A DNA stretch of 64,000 nt from contig NC_088295.1 of NCBI RefSeq assembly GCF_032854445.1, forward strand, positions 57,639,249 to 57,703,248, written 5' to 3'. This DNA comes from Liolophura sinensis. Taxonomy: Eukaryota > Mollusca > Polyplacophora > Chitonida > Chitonidae. Made by a program: the position numbers and the translations under genes. The notes beneath the pieces were generated by a model, which was given only the letters and a program-made list of their open reading frames with translations, made no database searches and was not told the DNA's origin. Shown in pieces: positions 11,701 through 22,638 of the stretch (position 1 is the first letter of the stretch; every line of letters begins with the position of its first letter).

Positions 11701-13872
11701 CTGGTTTTGAACCCTAACCTCGTGTGTTTTAGAGATCCAAAGGCAAGCACTTTAATCATTCAGGTACGACTCGCTCATTTGATGGTTTGATTGGCTAATA
11801 AGTACATATGTACTTAAACATAAGTAGCGTTAACGAATGCACCGACCAACTACGCTTGCTTCACCATGGGATGGTGTATGACTTTCAACGCAGTTCTGAA
11901 AAAAGGTTATTTGATTGTCCCGTGGATAGACTGGAGGATTTTAGTACTGAAACTCCATCTGTCACTGGCCGTTGAACGTCTTACTGAATTGTCAGTTCAT
12001 TACATAGCTGATTAATACGATAAGTAAACAACGAGACTTATGGTTAAGTGTGATTTATGGTTAAGTGTGATTAATGCATGGACGTATTATAGGTTCATCT
12101 GTTATGGATTTAGCATAAGGAGAAGTGAGATCAACAGAAAGATTGATTACTAAGTGTTTCATTTATCTGGTAAAAAAAAACAGTTGGACAGAAGTTGGTA
12201 TTGATGGTTTTGTTTGCGACATCTAAATTAATAAAGGTAAATCAATTGCTAATTTTCTTAAACCGAATGTTGACCTTTCTAGCAAAGGCTAACGTGAAAG
12301 AAAGTCATTCCCATTATTAATGGGCAAGCATCGTGTTGCCCATTGACAGACAAGTGGTTGCCAAAGCATAACACGTTCAGTCAACATTGGAGCACAGAAG
12401 CTAGGATAAAGAGAGGGAGAAAATGATGACCATGTGATAATTTTATCCAGAAATGCAATGTGGTCCGTGAGCTTTTAATCCTCAATAAACGACGAAAAAA
12501 TAAATGAAATCAACTCCGCACTGTAAATTTATCATATTTATATGTTCACGTGAGACGAATAATGAAGAATGAGACCTTCAGTATTCACGGGGGCAATTTG
12601 AAATGCTAAGTTTTGATGGTGAATAGTTGACGACCCCAGCTTCATTTCCCCGTTGTCATCCCCTCAAGACTTTCAGCGTGTGCAATAAGACATCTTTCAT
12701 GCTACAACAATCATGTGCTTCCTTTGTGTCTGACAGCATGGTCACGAACCAACTGCAAGCCAACTGACGTGAGAGGCGTTCTACGTTAGCTTAGATACAC
12801 TAGGAGGAAAATTCCCGGCAGATATGAATATGAGTTTGGCCGCGTTTGTATTTGCCTACCCCTTTTAGACATGTCTGCTACTCCTGAGAGCTGGGATTAG
12901 AGAAGTTTGGTCGTGTTTAGATATGTCTGCTACTCTTGACACCTTTGAATAGAGAATTTTGGATCTTTCTGTCGACAACTATTGTATGTGTTATAGAAGG
13001 GGACAATTTGCATCCTAAGCTGGGAACCGGTATGACCCCTGACGAGATGCTCGATACAACCTGGTTTGAAATTATGCACATTTCAGGAAGTCTAACTTTA
13101 ATTCCACATGCATATCGAACAGGAAAATTAGCAATGCTTACTGAAAACAAATGTAGTCATTGACTTGAATTGTATTTGGAAATGACAATTCCTTTAATTT
13201 GTTTAAGGTGTTATATAAACGTCCCAGATAGTACGGTGATATGATTTAATTCATATAGAATTCCTTACGTCTTTCCATTATCACTAAAACCTGTTATGTT
13301 TTAACGTTGTTTTTGAGATTGGCCTTGCGATGATTAGCCCGGAACTTCCATTTTGGTTGACGGCTGGTATACGAATGTCTTGACGCCTAGATCCAGGGCA
13401 TGGTGTCATCGAATATTAAAACCACACGGCAAATAACCGCAGTGTAACAACGACAGGATCCTCGGCCTCGTTGTATTACCGCGTGGACAGAGCAGTCTTT
13501 GGCGGAAAAGATGTTCATAACTTAGTTGACAGCCACAACAAAATGATTATGTTTGACCCGAATCAATCACAGTAAAGGTACTGGCGGTCTGGTAGTCCTG
13601 GTTATATGACAGTGCATTATATGGACAGAATTCACGATATTCCCCAAACACTACTTTCTCTGCTTTACGAGTTAATTATTAAAACAAGGAGGGTTTGATG
13701 TTGATGAAAGATAAACCCCGTACGTAGCTGCAGGAAGATCGGTGTTAATTCAGAGTGATATCCGATAGCTTGATGTCAACCTCTCACCGTAGGCAGTTCG
13801 TGGCAGACTGAACTTCGCGTTACCATGACATTATCAGTAGTCCCCATACGGAGACAAGACATTGTAGCCCAC
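8745..13872. other. Long stretch without recognised features
   Basis: Only small short-range duplications are seen: CTTAACTTGGTTT twice near 9725-9750 and TTATGGTTAAGTGTGAT twice near 12040-12070. There is a G homopolymer near 9765. Open frames are short and overlap on both strands. A segment at 13317-13392 resembles one at 19476-19555 and is listed separately. Confidence 0.4.
13317..13392 (+). repeat. Possible diverged dispersed repeat, copy 1
   Basis: Shares, in the same order, a GGAACTTCCATTTTGGTTGA-like block, TATACGAA.GTCT and GACGCCTAGA with 19476-19555. The similarity is patchy, so this is either an old repeat or a chance resemblance. Confidence 0.35.
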
Positions 13873-14580
13873 GTGCACGATTCCATCATTTGATTAGAGT
13901 AACAACCCCAGGTGTAACGCAATAGCGGAAATGCACAATTCCAAACTTTGATTAGAGTAACAATCTGAAGAGTGAAACCGAAGTGCACAAGTGCACAATG
14001 ATGTCCTTTGATTATCTTAACAACCTCGGGTGAAACACATTAACGGAAGTGCAAAATTCTAAACTTTGATTGGAGTGACAATCTGAAGTGTGAAGCAATA
14101 ACGGAAATGCACAATGTTACCCTTTGATTAGAGTAAGAACCTCGGGTATAACAATGGATGGAAATCTTATTATTCGCTAAACTTTCATTAGAGAAACAAC
14201 CTGAGGCGTAACGGAATTACGGAAATGCACGATGTCAAACTTAGAGTAACAAGTCGATGTGTAACACAATAACATTAATGCACAATGTTCACCTTTCTTT
14301 AGAGTAACAAGTCGATGTGTAACCCAATAACATCAATGTACAATGTTTACCTTTCATTAGAGTATCAAGTACATGTCCAACACAATAACATCAATGCACA
14401 ATGTTCACCTTTGATTAGAGTAACAAGTCGATGTGTAACACAATAACAGCAATGCACAATGTTCACCTTTGATTAGAGTAACAAGTCGATGTGTAACACA
14501 ATAACATCAATGCACGATGCGAAACTCTTATGAGAGTTACAACCCATTAGTGTGGCACAATAATGGAAATGCACGATGTT
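13873..14580. repeat. 58-bp tandem array, about 12 copies
   Basis: The unit is about 58 bases, anchored on CTTTGATTAGAGTAACAA, then a variable segment, then CAATAAC..AATGCACAATG. The left half is diverged and alternates between two variants (AACCTCGGGTG and AATCTGAAGTGTG), suggesting a 116-bp dimer. The right half consists of more similar copies carrying AAGTCGATGTG. The unit length is not a multiple of three and no long frame survives. Confidence 0.85.
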
Positions 14581-15679
14581 AAAGTCTGACAAGACTAAAA
14601 ATGATGAGGTAAAGTCTAAATCTACAGCCATGCGGGTATTGGTATAATGACATTTGGTACAGTCTTAATGTGATGACTGGTCTTACTCCACAGCATTAAT
14701 TGTGGCGAATCAATCCACGAGAAGAGTGCGCATGAGCCTCGGGTACAGCGGTATTACGATTAAACTTCAACTACGATCTGTCGTGAGTGTAATCAAAACA
14801 GCACCATTACACAACTGAACCAATGAAGCAGTGAAGATGAAACAATTATGAAATGTTTCTGAGTGCTTTCAGCAGATTCAGCCCTGTTAATCATGGGGGC
14901 AGGGGAAATGGGAAGTAGCCTTAGTTAGCTGAAATATCCAATTTCAAAGCCTACAATTGTTATACATATGACCAGCTAGGAAAAGTTGGCATGTATGCGT
15001 GCATCTAATAACACTTTCAACTGTACGTAAATTCGTCATATTTTTTTCCTGTCCGTATCATAAAAGATTTCGAATATCACAGTGGGCACGTGTAATTCAT
15101 ACTGTCACAGTAAACAGATTGATTTGCTGTGGCAAGTCATATTGTCAAATGTCAAACGCATTCCCATTGTAATTGTTTTGTAAAGCCAATTCATTTTGTA
15201 TTTAATCTTGGGCTTCATTTACATCGAAATAGTATACTTTATAGCTGCTGGGTTCATGCTAAATCTGTAGGACGTTAGAAAATAGTGAAAATTGACATGG
15301 GGTTTTGGGGATCTTTCTTGTGATAGGAGAAAATTGCTTTTGTTTCAAATTTTTGGCAGATAAATGAGTTTCATTTCTAAAAAGTTGTTAAAAGTCAGTA
15401 ACAGCGATGTTCTGATAGGTTTACAGATGAGTTTCACTGAAAACGCGAGAGTATCTTTCCTTTACGATGAAAAGGGTGTGAGCAGTAAAGAGACTCTCCA
15501 CAAACGATGGATATACACGCCTTTTTGGGATACCCAAAGTAAATTGAGAATAATTATTTAGCATTTTGAATTGTTCGACAAAAAAACATGAAGAGGACAC
15601 CGAAACTTGGAAATGCCCAACACACACCATGATAGAGGAATGATTGTCATTTTAGAACAAAAAAGAATCTGGGAGACGG
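14581..15679. other. No recognisable feature
   Basis: AT-rich DNA with short open frames on both strands around 15.4-15.6 kb that overlap each other and carry no recognisable motif. Confidence 0.45.
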
Positions 15680-15914
15680 GCAGGCGAAACAACAGACGCT
15701 CGTACGTCCTGTAGATATAGCCACTCACGTGGAGAGCGGAAGAAAAGATGTGTAAGACGACATGAGACTTCGGGACAGCTCATTATTAACTATGACATAC
15801 GCAACTTTTGTTCGCTCTCGTTCGCTTCCGGTGTGATTTGAGCGCATCGTATCAGTTTCACTCGGCTTGTCAGCCGCAGACCCACCTCAGAAGAAATGAG
15901 AAAATAACCACTAG
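15680..15914 (+). promoter_or_regulatory. CpG-rich patch ending at a strong donor, possible first exon
   Basis: About 230 bases with many CG dinucleotides (for example CGCTCTCGTTCGCTTCCGG) in otherwise CG-poor DNA. It ends at CACTAG|GTAAGTAAG, a strong donor with the last exon base at 15914. The first ATG near the end opens only a short frame. This pattern fits a promoter with a non-coding first exon of a plus-strand gene, but no TATA box or downstream exon was identified. Confidence 0.25.
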
Positions 15915-16492
15915 GTAAGTAAGTATTCCTTGCACACTTAAGCATTGATACCTTTCTACTCTATGACCTGAGGTTATTACTTTAAACATATAGATTGGGA
16001 AGATTTCAAGGGAATGCTTTTTTTAAAAACAAAGTTCTATTCCCCCAGTTAAACAGCTTAACTGGTTTATCAGTGTGGTGAATATATAATTAGTTTGTTT
16101 GCAGATCACATGATGTAACAGAAAATATCTCCATCACACATGAGCGGATGTACGTTAGACAACTCCTGAGGCATTTTGTGTACTGAGGCTCCCTTTGACA
16201 TTTAAATAACATGCGTTTCCCGTCAAAAGAAAAAACAACACAAACGACAGATAAGGGCGGAATAAGTAGATAATTCCAGTCAAACAAGGCGATTCATTTG
16301 GTAATAAAAATTTATTCACATTTACCGCCATATCAAGTGTAAGACCGCATGCTTCTATCGCATACGCCAGCGCCCGAAACTAAGGTTAAAGATGCTATAC
16401 CGGAAATTCGTGGTAAGAGGTCCATATTCGCTAATCAAATAAAGTTTTCTGTTTTTGTTAAGAAGAGCTCATATATCATTGCCTTTCAGTAA
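15915..16492. other. No recognisable feature
   Basis: AT-rich DNA. If the donor at 15914 is real, this would be the start of its intron. Confidence 0.4.
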
Positions 16493-16518
16493 ATATATAT
16501 ATATATATATATATATAT
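16493..16518. repeat. (AT)n microsatellite
   Basis: About 13 AT dinucleotides directly abutting the tail end of the adjacent SINE. It is likely grown from, or captured with, the SINE tail. Confidence 0.95.
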
Positions 16519-16622
16519 TTATTTATTTGATTGGTGTTTTACGCCGTACACAAAAATATTTCACTTATTCGACGGCAGCCAGCATTATGGTAGGAGAAAA
16601 CTGGGCAGAGCCCCGAGAGAAT
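16519..16622 (-). mobile_element. SINE family A, 3' part
   Basis: Reads, tail first on the plus strand, TTTATTTATTTGATTGGTG, TTTTACGCCGTACACAAAAA and CGACGGCAGCCAGCATTATG, then the start of the CTGGGCAGAGCCC block. The head is missing (5' truncated). Confidence 0.85.
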
Positions 16623-19475
16623 TCAGTGAATATCATACCTATTAAAATGATTCTAAATGAAAATGTTGAAAAGTTATAATATTATCCGCTTTATAAATTG
16701 TAGGATCTTTATTACAAATTTGTAACGGTAACACGAGCACGGACGAGGCTGATATTTTGTGAAAGGTTATTCTTTGGGCTACTCTAAAAACAGCAAAATA
16801 TCGATTAGATTTGAGCTAACAGATTCTTTGCCAAAAATCTCCAGAATAGCCTTTTCAAGATAAAGCACAACCATCTAGGGAACTACTATGGCATCGCACA
16901 TGGGCATTTAAATGGCTGGAATTTATTTCAGCACTCTTCTTTTGTGGTTTTACCTATTCTTTGCACGTCCAACTATCATCAGTGTGCAAAAGTAGAATTC
17001 TTCTAATTCTCCTTAAAAATTCTTACGTAATATCTGTACTAAATTGTACATGAATATTTTTTACATCTATCCAAGAGTTACAATTATGCTCATTTGAATG
17101 ATGAAAGCTCCGATTTTGGGAACCCCACTCATACTCTGGTCTCCGCTCTTAATTGATGGCTACTTTGTTAAACTGTATATATTTCACTTTTAGGTATGGT
17201 TATTTTACGACGAAATCCTAAAGCAGATATGAATCCCTTCTGAACTTTGAACACTTTGAACAGTGGTGCATGTGATATTCGCATATGCTGTGCCTTACAT
17301 CTGCGACGGCTAAACTTAATACAATTTACCCTAAATCCTCTAAAATTCGACCATTTAAGTATAAATTTACATCTACTTTTAAAACGTAAGAATCTGAAGA
17401 ATGAAATGTGATGTTCAGATAGGGGCATATGTGAACTGCACAAATGTTCCAAAATAATGTGTCCAGTTTAGAGAACATTCATCCAATACACCCAGACATG
17501 CACAATGTCTGTGGTCGAATTTTTGAGAATTTATTGTAATTTACACAGGGTCGGCTGCTCGCTCATAATTACTTCAACATAGCATCATGTAAAGTTTGGG
17601 GAAATGCTACATTTCGATCAAAACACTTTTGTAATGTGAACAACGGCAACAAGAAACATAAAATTTACAAAGATGGTGCATCTGGAAAGAACCCTCACAA
17701 TGCTCGAATCGCAGAGAAAAAATGCATGTATGGTTGGTGGTGGGTAGTTCATTACAACGACAGAATCAATGCAAAAATCGGATTATGGATATCTGGTATT
17801 TATTTTGTTTGCTGTGCGAAATCCGTATTCACAATTCATGCGCATTTAAAATGCCAACCCAAGCAATTGATATTCCATCTTGGTATATAAACACCGCAGA
17901 CCGCGACCTGTGTTTACACAATCAAGTGATTCCGAGTACGTGTTTAATCAAATGCACGCTACATTAACTACAAAAGTAGGGGGTGATGCAAAAAGCAGGA
18001 ATGCGTTAACGAACGGACTAAATATTTGTCAAACACTGCATCGGCTCCTATTTAATGTGATGGTCGGTCGTTGCTTTCTCGTCAGGCTTTGCCGCTATTG
18101 GCGCCTTCAAACCCTTGGGGTGACGGAGCTGCTGTTTGTAATTGATGTCTCTGATTGAGGGTAATCGGTGCCCTCCGTAATATCTCACCCAAGCACCATG
18201 CGTCGCTGTCACTGTCCTGGATAATATAGTTTCATGCAGGCGGCGCGTTTCAACCCTGTGACTTGCAAATTAGTGTTACAGAAAAGTCGCTTAGCGAAGT
18301 ATAATACCCGAGGTCTGACTCCTTAGCAAAGGTTTCTTGTTACTATTTGTGAAATATGAAAATACAGCATTTGGAAAATTCTGGACTGGGACAGGTCTAA
18401 AAAATTGCATCACTGATTTGTTATATCTATTTTGTATCTACTTTCAGTATGCTGTGATGCTAGAGGCCATGTAAGCCACTAATATTTAAGCATTTACACA
18501 AACAGTTCGGGAATATGTCTAAATCCTAACTGACAAGAGGTCAGATTTCACCGTTAACGTATGATCATTTATCAAAATCACACTGTCGTAGCTGCTCTGG
18601 TTTTACTCGCTGTATGTTCTGTAGAAACATATTACCGGTACAGTAATAATATGGTACGGTGCTGATGCTATCAACCTTTGCTTGAACATAGCTGATGTGG
18701 TAGAGCCAATGGGCACTTTTTCACACCAACCAGGAATTTATTCCGACAAAGAAAAACATTAAAATTTGAAATTATCGGTAATCTTAATACCTCAATTCTG
18801 AAGTACATAATGCCGTCACAGATACATAGGGCCTACCAATTTCATTCCGAGACGATTCTGAGAAAGCGGGTTAGTTAATTGTCTGCAATAATATTACACC
18901 AATAAAATTACCTTTTTATTTATCGATACCATCTCGGAAATTTGGTAACGAGCAATAGTTCGTACTTTAACTTACGTTTGCCTCGTTCCCATTGTCCGTG
19001 AATACGGTCCTTATAATGATGTACCACATTGTCGCAAAATGTTTACGGTCAGCTTTAATCCGACTTGCGGCACTACTGGGTACTTAAGAGATGAAAGGCC
19101 AGAAAACGTCTCAGCTCGAATAATCAAGAAAGTGACCAGAAACACAAAGTATACGCTTCGATTTTAAGGTTAGTTAAATGGATTCATGACTTTCGCCTTG
19201 ACGGAAATATATGGTGAGCTGTCAAAATAAACTGACCAACACCTGGTCACAGATGTGCTAAATATGAAAAGTTGGAAAGGGCGTCGGCGCGTGTGAGTGA
19301 CGGCGTCACAGATCCTACTGTACTCGACATCAGTGACCTCTAAACTAATTTACACGCCTACAACATCCATTGCGTCTCTCCGGCGTCATAGAAAACTGGC
19401 GACTGTATCTATTTACATGGCTGTTCTAAGATCTAACTTAATTATACATATTCTTAGTTCGTCAATGCTTTGTGT
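16623..19475. other. No recognisable gene or repeat
   Basis: AT-rich. Short overlapping frames at 17.2-18.2 kb carry no recognisable motif. Confidence 0.4.
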
Positions 19476-19555
19476 GATTTGTCATGAGATTGTCAACTTG
19501 GAATTTCTATTATGGTTGACCATTGTTATACGAAAGTCTGTTACGACGCCTAGAC
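19476..19555 (+). repeat. Possible diverged dispersed repeat, copy 2
   Basis: Partner of 13317-13392, with GGAATTTCTATTATGGTTGA, TATACGAAAGTCTG and GACGCCTAGA in the same order. Confidence 0.35.
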
Positions 19556-21607
19556 ATTATAGCGCCTTTTCCCCCCACATGGCACACAATTACAAGAAAT
19601 CAAAATTGTTTTATAGCAGGATCAAAACAGTGTGGACGTAAAGATATTTCGCATTCTACCATATACAACTAGTGAATTATGGTAGTTGTATCACCATTAT
19701 ATTAATATGACGGTTAACGATAATGCTTTATCTCACATCTCACACTTTTGAAGGGGTTGGTGAGAATTAAATCGGAAGTAAAAACATAAAATACTCTGAC
19801 GTTACTTGTGTAACATCTGTCTACTTTATTGGTATACAGTACAGATTGAGATTCGAAATGATTTTCTCAGAAAAAAATCGTTAATACTCCACAAGTTGAG
19901 AAAATTATCAACATCATCTTTTTCCACGGCTATAGTTTGGGTGACACACTTGTAATAGAAATCTTTTTGGATGGCAGTAGACATGTATTGTCTTATAGGC
20001 GCCTGCTGAAATCGTTAAACGTTAAATATTTAACGTCTAAATCGTTAAATATCTGAAGTAAGATACAACTCCGTCTAGCATCACAGAAAATCTCAAAACT
20101 TCCGCCTTAATGGTTGAAATCAAGTTGTGCCAAAGGAATATAACATACACTTCTCTCAACGATAATAACCTTTTGTCTCATTTGAAAAGGTTTGCTTATA
20201 CTTGGGCCGGGTTATCGCTGCGCTAATGAATTTACGAATAGTCAGTTGAATTAGTGGGACAATGGCATGCAATATAAATGATTAGTCGCCAGCTAGTATT
20301 TGCGTTGAATATCCGGTCTAGAAGGAAAGGCGTTGTGATGGTGCATGGAGTGCGGCTCAAACACCTGTCAAATCTGTCAAACCCTGTCAACGCCACGCAG
20401 GATGGATTGAGCTGCATGGCGCAGGAGTAAGTGAGTCGTTGTTAAACCGTGTGGAAACAATGGTCATTAAACATTTAGAGGCGGTCATCAAGGATGCATA
20501 AGCTGCGCGGTGCATAGATGATAAATGCTGCAAGATATAATGAGCGGACCGGTGCAGTCGAAATCAGCCGCCAACTGCAGATTCCAATGGAATCCCTTGG
20601 AGTTTGCTGGCCGCGGCATAACAGCTGAGGTATCGTCATCGCACTTGGATTAACACGGAGAAATGCTTTAACCAATGTAACCATGCAAAGATACTATAGA
20701 AGTCCGTCAACAGACTTGCAGAGCATTACCCTAGCTATAGTTATGATAGATTAGAGGTGTATGATTTGAAGCTCGCCGTTTTCCCCAAAGGAAACTTGTA
20801 ATCCGGATAGACTGGTTAAGTGACAATGACTGTATAAGATTAATTGTTATTCATTTGGGTAAAATGAGAATATGTCTCTGTTTCAGGCTTTTATTCAACA
20901 ATCGTGATGTTGTTGAGTGTAATAAAAGTCTATCATTAACTGCCCATATTAAATGAAGTAATCGATGTGGTAAAAAGAAAAAGAAAACCTACCAAAAGCC
21001 AGAGTTTTACTATGAAAAAAATGTAACCAAGCTAAACGTGATATAAACCGTTTAGCTGTATCACACACATAATGCCACTTAATGGTCACTGTTCAACGTT
21101 CAACATTTTTGTGTTTTCTGCATCATTTATGGTACTTATTAGTTAAAGCCCAGTGGGGCATACAGTGTAAAATTTGACACATCTGCCTGATATGTAGCTA
21201 CTTACATTCGCAATGTTCATGGCGCTTGAGGCGAATATTTGGAACAATCACTACAAACTAGCCCGAAAAAATGGACCTGATGAATCGGTTGAGACAAATT
21301 GTAATCTATTCGCATGTATTTCTTACAAGAGCACGTCTGGTAACAGTGCTGAACTAGGCGTCGGCAAGGGTTGGAAAATTTAGCCCATAATTAGCGATGC
21401 ACGATCAGACAAAGACCAGAAATTCCAACCTGCTGCATGTGGCGGGAGACATCCCTCGTCATTTATGCATTAAACGTTGCCAATTAACACCGGAATCGAA
21501 TTATGGAACCCAATGTCAGCAACAAGTGTCTAAATGAATAGCTTTTTTCTGGTAGTATTGTTCCATATTATATACTCTTAGTTTTAAAGCTCTGTCCAAA
21601 AATATAC
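19556..21607. other. Mostly featureless; minor GC-richer tract at 20.2-20.7 kb
   Basis: A perfect 16-base palindrome, CGTTAAATATTTAACG, occurs near 20030. The 20.23-20.68 kb tract is richer in G+C and has short open frames on both strands. One minus frame at about 20.49-20.62 kb (AVMPRPANSKG.. to ..CTAQLMHP, with three Cys) would join in phase to the signal-peptide exon at 22096. Its acceptor is weak, so I prefer the nearer exon. Confidence 0.3.
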
Positions 21608-22168
21608 TCAACGCCACATACTCTGACAAGTTTCTATGCCAAGAAATATAGTGAAGTTCACGTCAGTTGGAAAATGTCTACATTTATTCATATCAGAGCT
21701 AGAAGAAGATGTTGGTAGTAGAAAATTTAGTGAAAATGTTTCTAAAAGAGTTGAAAGTGGAAAAAATCTCTCTTTAAGCAGTTGGAAACAAAGCAAAGTC
21801 TAAACGTATTTCGACGTTGAATGGAGCAGTTCCTAACAATGATCACTGTGTATAATAAAGTCCATCATTTGTGAAAATGATGGAATATTGATGATTTAAT
21901 CGCAACACATAAAAGAACACGTCTTTCTAATGACTTCTAACGAATTCCCTGTAATTTCTAACCGCAGCGTATAAAGCTGGACGTAGTGTAAGAGAAAACG
22001 TCTGTTTCCAGATTATAGTACAAAGATTCATATGTTACATAGAAGGTAAAAAAGAACGATTTGGTTAAGGAAATACCCAAATAATTTAAACCTACCTTCC
22101 ATCCATGACTGAGCGTATGAGACTCCCACAACCATGATGAAAAACCCAAGGACGATGACAACCTTCAT
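21608..22168 (-). CDS. Candidate small secreted-peptide gene (two coding exons)
   Basis: Proposed coding exons are 22168-22096 and 21741-21608 on the minus strand, separated by a 354-base intron. The first begins at ATG 22168 and encodes MKVVIVLGFFIMVVGVSYAQ, a textbook signal peptide with likely cleavage after Ala19, then SWME. It is preceded eight bases upstream by a strong acceptor (TTTCTCTTTATTTTCAG) and ends at GGAAG|GTAGGT. The second exon follows a pyrimidine-rich acceptor (TTTCAACTCTTTTAG) in matching phase and runs to TGA, giving 68 residues in all. The mature part would be about 49 residues with a poly-Ser stretch, two Cys and a CQSMWR end. The signal-peptide exon is the solid part. 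The choice of last exon is inference; a frame at 20.49-20.62 kb is an alternative. No canonical AATAAA was seen close after the stop. No family is recognised; small secreted peptides of this size include antimicrobial, venom-like and neuropeptide precursors. Confidence 0.38.
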
Positions 22169-22445
22169 TTTGCGACTGAAAATAAAGAGAAACAGCAAAT
22201 AAGACAAAATCAAGTCGACGGTCGAGGTGAATAGAAGATGGGGAGAGGACGTTTTTGTACTACACCAACACTCCGTGTCCGGAGTGCTTGTAGTCGTGTA
22301 AGATATATCCACGAAGGAAACCAAAAGTGAAAAGAGACCTAAGGTGAAACAAGAACGGAAATGAGAAGTCCTGTTCGTTGAAAGTTTAAACCATGAGGAA
22401 CAGCAACCGGCGTTGTCTTCTTAGGGATATGCAGCTCACTTTTAC

Positions 22446-22590
22446 CTTTTTGGTTCGAATTTTTTCCGGAATCGCGAAAGTGTGTACGGTGGGTACGCTC
22501 TACTCTAGGCCGGCTACCGGTAACACTCAAAGGAATTCCCGTGGATAGGGTAACTGGTAATTCCTGCAACACCTTCTCGCTGTCATACCG
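22446..22590 (-). other. Proposed non-coding first exon of the 22.1-kb secreted-peptide gene
   Basis: Starts about 30 bases after the TATA box and ends at CCAAAAAG|GTAAAAG, a fair donor, giving a leader of about 145 bases and a first intron of 270 bases (22445-22176). The tract is CG-rich relative to its surroundings, as expected around an active promoter. The exact start and donor are inferred. Confidence 0.3.
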
Positions 22591-22614
22591 GGGACTCGCT
22601 AGAGGACTTTAGCA

Positions 22615-22638
22615 TTTATACCAAACAGGTCACGTGAC
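22615..22638 (-). promoter_or_regulatory. TATA box with adjacent GTCACGTGAC E-box
   Basis: On the minus strand GTCACGTGAC (22638-22629) lies eight bases upstream of TATAAA (22620-22615). The ten-base palindrome is identical to the consensus known for MiT/TFE-type bHLH factors (CLEAR element), and CACGTG is the general class B E-box bound by USF and Myc/Max-type proteins. Its position relative to a TATA box and a downstream signal-peptide exon supports a promoter. Which factor binds is unknown. Confidence 0.4.

Noticed and set aside
20278-20430. 50-codon plus-strand frame ending near a GGA|GTAAGTG donor
   Set aside because: The stop codon overlaps the donor, the first codons lie in AT-rich DNA and the opposite strand is equally open. 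Too little to call an exon.
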